The notes under the pieces are model-generated. The model saw only the letters and a list, made by a program, of their open reading frames with translations, had not been told where the DNA came from and searched no databases. 64,000 nucleotides of DNA from Marasmius tenuissimus (lineage: Eukaryota; Basidiomycota; Agaricomycetes; Agaricales; Marasmiaceae): the NCBI GenBank assembly GCA_029532415.1, contig JAQOTA010000051.1, positions 62,001 through 126,000 of the forward strand, written 5' to 3'. Position 1 is the stretch's first letter. Each line of letters opens with the position of its first letter. This document shows positions 58,591 to 64,000 of the stretch, one piece after another. Both the position numbers and the translations under genes were made by a program.

Positions 58591-58866
58591 ACTAGTCTTC
58601 ATTCTAGTATTTTTGAACCGTGCCTCGGATTCAAGTCAGGATCCGAGTTGATACATAGAAAAAAACCACGTCGCGTGCAGGAGATGAGGGGAGATGTTGG
58701 CCCCTACATACCTTCCCACGACCCTGGCGGGGCGCTTGCACAACGCCCACAAAGCTTGCCAGAGACCTTACTCTCTTCCGAACGGACACCTTGTCTCTGA
58801 ACTCATTGCTAACCCATCTTCTACGCATTCCTTTCTAATTCGTCCATTATTTTCACACATCTTAAT

Positions 58867-61180
58867 ATGGATTCACTGCTAACAGCGTTGGCGATGGAGA
58901 ATCATCGGTCGTCATCTTCGTCGTCCAGCTCAACCTCCACATCCTCAGGGCACGAATCGCCAACGACCGCAACATCTTCAAACACCGCCGAGTCTCCTTC
59001 TTCCTCTCCAAGCCCAAGCTCATCTTCAAGACTATTTACGTTCAAATACGATTTGGGGCCCTCTGACGATGATACCCGCACGATCCCTTCTCCAGTCTCC
59101 AGGCTCTTTCCTACTCTAGTCCAAACACCTTCCAGTTCCCCTTCTCGCACGCCCCGAGTAACTCAATTCGAAGTCAAATCAAACAAACTACAGTCTCGTT
59201 CGCCAACGACCTACTTGGCCCATAGAAAACGGACATCTATCCGCGCATCTACCACTCGACACGCTCCAATAACTCGCCCTCACGCGCCTCTGACCCGTTG
59301 CTCGGAGCTCTGGCTCAGCGATGGGAACATCGTACTGATTACCGAGCAGAGATGCAGAATATCTTTCGGAACAACCATGCAGGCGGACCTCTCCCATCGA
59401 CCAAGCCAAACCCAATTTCAACACCTTCTCGCACTCTGTCCAAACATCTCCTCTAGACGTTGACGCATTGATCTGGGTCATTGACGAGACCAGTGGGAAT
59501 CTCATGAATGTGGTCTAAGGGGGTTTTATTGTACGCCGAGGCAGGTACGTGTCTTTCTTTTCCCCCGTTAGTTGAGTGAGACCAATCCATCGTTCTGAAG
59601 CCTTGTTCTGAGCCCCCCAAAGGCGACACTACATCACTCTGGACCACGTACGAGAAACACTGTCTCGACCAAGACGCCATCTTCATGACCATTGAATCGA
59701 AGTCGTCGACGGAAACGCAGAAGCCGTCTGCGATTCCTTTCATTACCACTCTCTCACATCCGTGATCAAACCATACCCGCTCGTCGTTCGATTTTTCTCC
59801 TCACCACCACGTCGCCATGCCCGATACATCCATCGCATTGGGCTCAGCCGTTCCTCCATCCAACTTTCGTTTCACTGCCCACATGGAATGATAATGCTGG
59901 GTACGAAGGGGGCCCACTACTCGTAGATCAGCGGCTCGTTGTCGACTCCCAGGCATACCAACAGTTGCAGCTGCATCCCAAAGATCAAAACTGGTCAGCA
60001 GTTCGGATCAAAATCAACACCCACCACGATATCAACCAGTATCTGCCTTCGAAACCACGAGGTGATACTACTGAGGAGGATGCGAAAGAAGAGCGACGGC
60101 ATTCGTGACGCCAGGACAAGGACGAAGATATTCGACCTTTGCTGCAGGAACATGCTGTTGGTACGGGTAACGCACCGTTAGTGACCCAGGCGTCTGCGGA
60201 GGATTTCCCTCCTCAAAAACAGGGAAGAAAGGTCATAGTAATGGTGTCGTCATGGACTTCCGGGCGAAGTGCATAGCGAGTCAAGAGAGGTTGATCGCTG
60301 CCCATAGCCAGCGGTGGTTCTGAGAGGAGCCGGAGCAAACTCGATTCCAAGCTTGAAACGGAAGAGTACAGAACGAATTGTATGCTCCCCCATTCCTCTT
60401 CCGCCACCGATACTGACGACGTTCTCAGACACTTTCATTGGAAAGATGCTGGGTCCTTCCCATTTCGCCTCTCAACGAAGCAAAACGTGCCAACCTCGCG
60501 AAGGAGATACCTCGCCCGATTTTTTGCGACCAACGTATGATATTCAACGGCTGGGACAAACGAGAAGCTAGGGCGACGAACGAGGGTGTCTATCTCCCAG
60601 AAGGGTGTTCCGCCTATTCTGGCGATGAAGCTGGGGTCGATGGATCCGTTGCAGAGCGCGCTCTACAACCTCTTCCAAGTCTTCTGATGCGAAGAATCGT
60701 CTTACGGGTATCTTCGGGGTATGGCAGGCTGCGTTCGACGGGAGGTGGTGCTGTTGCTGCCAGCCACAGGTGATACTCGACGTGTTGGACTATGCGAAGA
60801 CGGACGGGGACGTTGGCTCCGGCGTGTCAAAACAGGATGAACAGTTCTATAGTGAGGTTTGAATTTGAGGCCTTGAGTCGAGGAAAGAGCGGGAGTTCCT
60901 GCGTACTTTGCGACGGTCTTGTATGAAGGCTTTCCATAGAACTATTGCAGCGAAGTGTATTACGAGACTTGCACGTTCGTTGTATTTTCTATGTCATTCT
61001 TGGAATTACTTGGCATCTGTTGCGCGGAAGTCCTTCCCAGAGGTGAAACCTCAAATTGTATCCCTAAGCCTTCGCTCGAAAGAAGTCCACCGAGGCTTTT
61101 GTCCGATGTTCAGCCATGTCAGACTTTCCCTCCGACTTCAACCTCAATCGACTCGACCGACGAATAAGTTGAACTGATAG
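58867..61180 (+). pseudogene. Unidentified gene X, copy 3 (most complete)
   Basis: An ATG at 58867 (alternative 58894) opens a Ser-rich frame with FKYDLGPSDDDTRTIPSPVS. Near 59250 the coding-like reading moves to another frame with NNSPSRASDPLLGALAQRW and EMQNIFRNNHAGGPLPSTK. A third frame gives DVDALIWVIDETSGNLMNVV (about 59456-59517), and later DQRLVVDSQAYQQLQLHPK (about 59920-60000), with TGA codons in between. It is a frameshifted gene or has introns that I cannot place. It lies divergently from the DUF6535-type copy, as do X1 and X2. The family is not recognised. Confidence 0.55.
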
Positions 61181-61439
61181 TTATTGGTGCAGGTATTAAC
61201 GTGGTTCTGGGAATCGAGCTCGAGAACGGGTGCTTAAACATTTACATATATCAATCCCAGCACTGAACTTCTGCAACTCAGACATGACCCAAAACGGGCT
61301 CAAAGACGTATCTGCCAGACATGAAATTTGTCAGTACGTGTCTCTCATTGAGCAAACTCATACAGGCAACTCACAGTGCTCCCGAATACTTGAGTTATTC
61401 ATCGCTTAGTACCGACGAGCCCGGATGGTACATTTTCCA

Positions 61440-62360
61440 TCTGGGGTCAAGTGCAGGAGGTCGCCATAATCGGACTGTCGATCTTCCAGGAGATCCAAGC
61501 AAGACCGATCCGGGCCATCAGTACCCTACGCTTCTTCACCAACTCTTCGTCTTGGGATATGATCGCCTTGACAGCCTTGCTCTCGGTCATCATCGATCCG
61601 CTTGTTCGTATGTTTCCGCCGGAGTCGAGAGGGGCGCGCAAGAGCAGCACCCAAAGAGCGCCAGCTCAAGACAGGAACGTATCTGGACCTGAAAAGATAG
61701 TCAGCATGCTTCTCTCGCCGAGCAAAACTCACGGAGGTTGACTTACGGTGCTTGACTTCTCGTTCGCCTCTGGGTGCCCGATGGTGGAGATCCAAGAAAA
61801 AGTGGTCTACGCCGTCGGTGCCCAACGTCTCTTCGACACGGAATATAAATGCTTTATCGATTGTTTAGCCGCCTGATCGAGCATCGGGGAGGCGTGCAAG
61901 AGCACCAGTAACGGGTCATACCAAACCAATGTGCAGGCGTTCCCCGTTCCTGAAAATCGGTGGACGTCAATCCATGGAAATGAATGGCCGATTATACATG
62001 CGTACCTCCTCACGATGTGACAACGAAAGTAGTTTTGCGTGCTCACAAATCTGACCCCGCCCGTTCTGTGCGGCGACTCCGCTCGAGTAGGCAAATTGCC
62101 ACTCTCTCATTATGCTAGCGCCGATGTAACGAACCCTGCCACTTTGAACGAGACTGTACGATGCCTTGATCGTCTCTTCAGCGGGTATATGGCAGTCGTG
62201 ACGGTACATCAGAAGGAGATCAATGTAGGATGTTTCCAGACGCTCGAGCGAGCTGGCTACCGCAATGAAGATGACAGCATGAGAAGGGCCCCTCTGGTTG
62301 TTGGAGCGCTTGTGGTTTGTGCAAACGCTGGTCAGCGTACGCCCTGACACCAGGCTCATC
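61440..62360 (-). pseudogene. Aldo/keto reductase 3' part, pseudogene 4
   Basis: The minus-strand frame 61967-62359 reads SHAVIFIAVASSLERLETSY, then IDLLLMYRHDCHIPAEETIK and LVQSGRVRYIGASIM, a clear aldo/keto reductase core that includes the conserved Gly-Ala-Ser. The C-terminal helix at about 61450-61590 reads IISQDEELVKKRRVLMARI then DSPIMATS. The segment between is frameshifted. This is the best preserved reductase copy in the window, but it has no N-terminus. Confidence 0.8.
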
Positions 62361-62789
62361 AGCGACGAGATTATAGCATTCCGTGGCGATGATTGACCGG
62401 ATTCGGAGGTTGTTGCATCACATTGCTGGTCGAAGATGAATGACGAATCCTCTCATGTTGGGGTAACGTCCAATGCCTATGGCTCTGAGCGAAGTCGTGT
62501 GTATGCAACTGTCGATTCTGAGAGAAACTTTGTGTTATGGGTGCGAGGTTGGGTCAGAGGGCGACGTCTACTCACAGACTCTAGGTTCAACCACAGTGAA
62601 GTCGAGTCATTTCTGCGAAAGGTAGAGGGTGTCGAAGACATCCATTGTAGATTTTGTAACGTTGAGCCTGAAAGGTTGCGGATCAGGCGATATAAACGGG
62701 TCCCGAATTTTCAACGAACCTCAGGATCAGGAGGGATCACCCCCCGCGACTACCGCATGTAAGCTGGACCATTAATCCTGGGGGGGCTG

Positions 62790-63620
62790 GTTCCTAAAAT
62801 CGGCATATTGGGTCGATTTGAGGACCAGGCGGTTCTTCAACTTCAAGAAGGCACCTCGCACAGATAAGCACATCTTTGACGCTGCTTGCAAAGACAGTGT
62901 CCGGTGGATCGACGTGGGTCTTCAATCGAATGTTTCGAGGTAGACAGTTGGGGCGGCCGGGATCTGTTTGGTGTGTCAATCAGAATAAGGACACAAGAAA
63001 CATTCTGCAAGCCAGACACACCTTGATCCCTTCTCCTTTCAGCTCGTTCTTCTTGGCTCTCCAAAGTGATGGGTCGGTCAAGATGGTGATAACAGATCTG
63101 GTACATGGTTTGAACATGATAGACGCGAACAGACACGACATGCTCACACTCACCCAGCATCTGATGCAGCATCGGTCAGCGAGTTGACAGACCTTATTGG
63201 AGGACCGGATGAACCCAGCGACACCGCAGAGAATTCTAATACGAATGTCAGTTACGAAAAGTTCGCCGCCGTTACAATAGCTACGCACTTCGCAAGAAAT
63301 CAGGCCACCGAGATACGTTGGGAACCTTCCAATCGTACTGGATCATCGGCCTGGGCCAGTTCATGGTCGAGGAGTTGATTTCGTTCCATTTTCATTTTGT
63401 TTGGTCTCATTCGAGACTCAGAGCGTTGCGTCTGCAAGCCTAGAAGACCAAAATAGGTCGTGATAGTTATTCCCGGCTCTGGTATCTTGAAAACCTTTGA
63501 GTGAAGTCCGAAGCCAAAATAACGCGATACGCACAATATTATACACCACGGACTTTGTCGCAAATCATCCCTGACCGTCGGGTGTCCACTGAAGGCGTTT
63601 ATACACGAGTAAGATGGTGG
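62790..63620 (-). pseudogene. Unidentified gene Y, copy 3
   Basis: Homologous to 47250-48080 and 37085-37800. Blocks include ITILTDPSLWRAKKNELKGE (about 63015-63075), a block near 63170-63300 and one with QLLDHELAQADDPVRLEGS (about 63315-63375). Stops interrupt each likely reading. It again lies directly upstream of an aldo/keto reductase 3' part. Confidence 0.4.
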
Positions 63621-63649
63621 TGAAAGGTTTGCAGTCAACGGAGAGGTCG

Positions 63650-64000
63650 TTATATTGATGGTTGGCAGTGTATACGAGTCAGTGTGAGGTGAACATGGTG
63701 GTTGCGGTCGAGACTCGAGACGCTGGCAACCTCACAGTCGGAAGTAACGTGACCCAAATTTGCAAGCAGTTCTTCCAGGAGTCGACGGGCTCGATTTTCC
63801 ATGTCATTGTCTGTCAAGACCTCATTGGAGTCTCGAGCTTGCAGTCCAGACATGATTGTGATATCAACCATCAATCACTTCGGAAGATGGCCAAGTACAT
63901 TCCCACTCGCAGGCTCCTCTCACCTCACACCTTTCCCCTCGCTACATCCTCGCGCACGACGCTTCACGGAAGACTGGTAAATGAATATGGCCGCCAGACA
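63650..64000 (+). other. Start of gene Z region, copy 3 (cut by window end)
   Basis: The segment TGTATACGAGTCAGTGTGAG to the window end matches 38040-38080 and 48210-48455. The last bases (AATATGGCCGCCAGACA) correspond to 48433-48450, where Z copy 2 begins. The module therefore continues beyond the window. Confidence 0.55.

Noticed and set aside
1..64000. Search for tRNA, rRNA and CRISPR-like arrays
   Set aside because: No cloverleaf with a convincing T-loop, no rRNA core and no regularly spaced short repeats were seen; the 174-base and 24-base repeats are ordinary tandem repeats.

Overview
The window looks like nuclear DNA of a basidiomycete fungus, most likely an Agaricomycete. The evidence is the many short (about 45-60 base) GT-AG introns, a fungal Ty1/copia element, a TET/JBP-like dioxygenase gene, and four transmembrane proteins of the type I recognise as the agaricomycete DUF6535 family. 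No bacterial operons, CRISPR array or rRNA were seen, and no tRNA was convincing. Much of the sequence is old, decayed accessory DNA. Family names are recognised from sequence patterns only; no search was run.

Left part (1-26.3 kb). A 5'-cut copia element (1 to about 2.85 kb) is followed by an inverted repeat carrying two HMG-box genes, one a short fragment and one longer but broken. Next comes a TET/JBP-like 2-oxoglutarate dioxygenase pseudogene (9178-10737) whose four-exon model closes in frame. A large many-exon coiled-coil gene runs on the minus strand (17342 to 11895). It is interrupted by an 802-base TA-flanked MITE and has an internal duplication. Divergent from it is a coiled-coil gene (17872-18720), followed by a RING-finger gene (18763-19717). 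Every in-frame nonsense codon I could place in these genes is TGA or TAG, which fits C-to-T decay of CGA and CAG codons. The stretch from 19.7 to 26.3 kb has a third copy of a dispersed repeat, a 174-base tandem repeat and little else.

Right part (26.5-64 kb). This is a tandem segmental duplication built around DUF6535-type genes on the minus strand. There is a 3' fragment (26.5-27.0 kb), two copies that appear intact (27.2-30.5 and 39.8-43.1 kb), one copy split by a CACTA-like element (50.1-55.2 kb) and one that has lost its first exons (55.6-58.6 kb). Between them a module recurs in the same order: gene X (+), aldo/keto reductase 3' part (-), an unidentified block P (in two modules), unidentified gene Y (-), unidentified gene Z (+), and an aldo/keto reductase 5' part (+) just before the next DUF6535 gene. 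Nearly all module genes except the two DUF6535 copies are broken. Paralogous modules act as empty sites that date and delimit several transposon insertions, including two copies of a 380-base MITE.

The clearest results are three TIR elements delimited by paralogous empty sites, the repeated-module layout with only the DUF6535 copies still open, and the uniform TGA/TAG decay signature.
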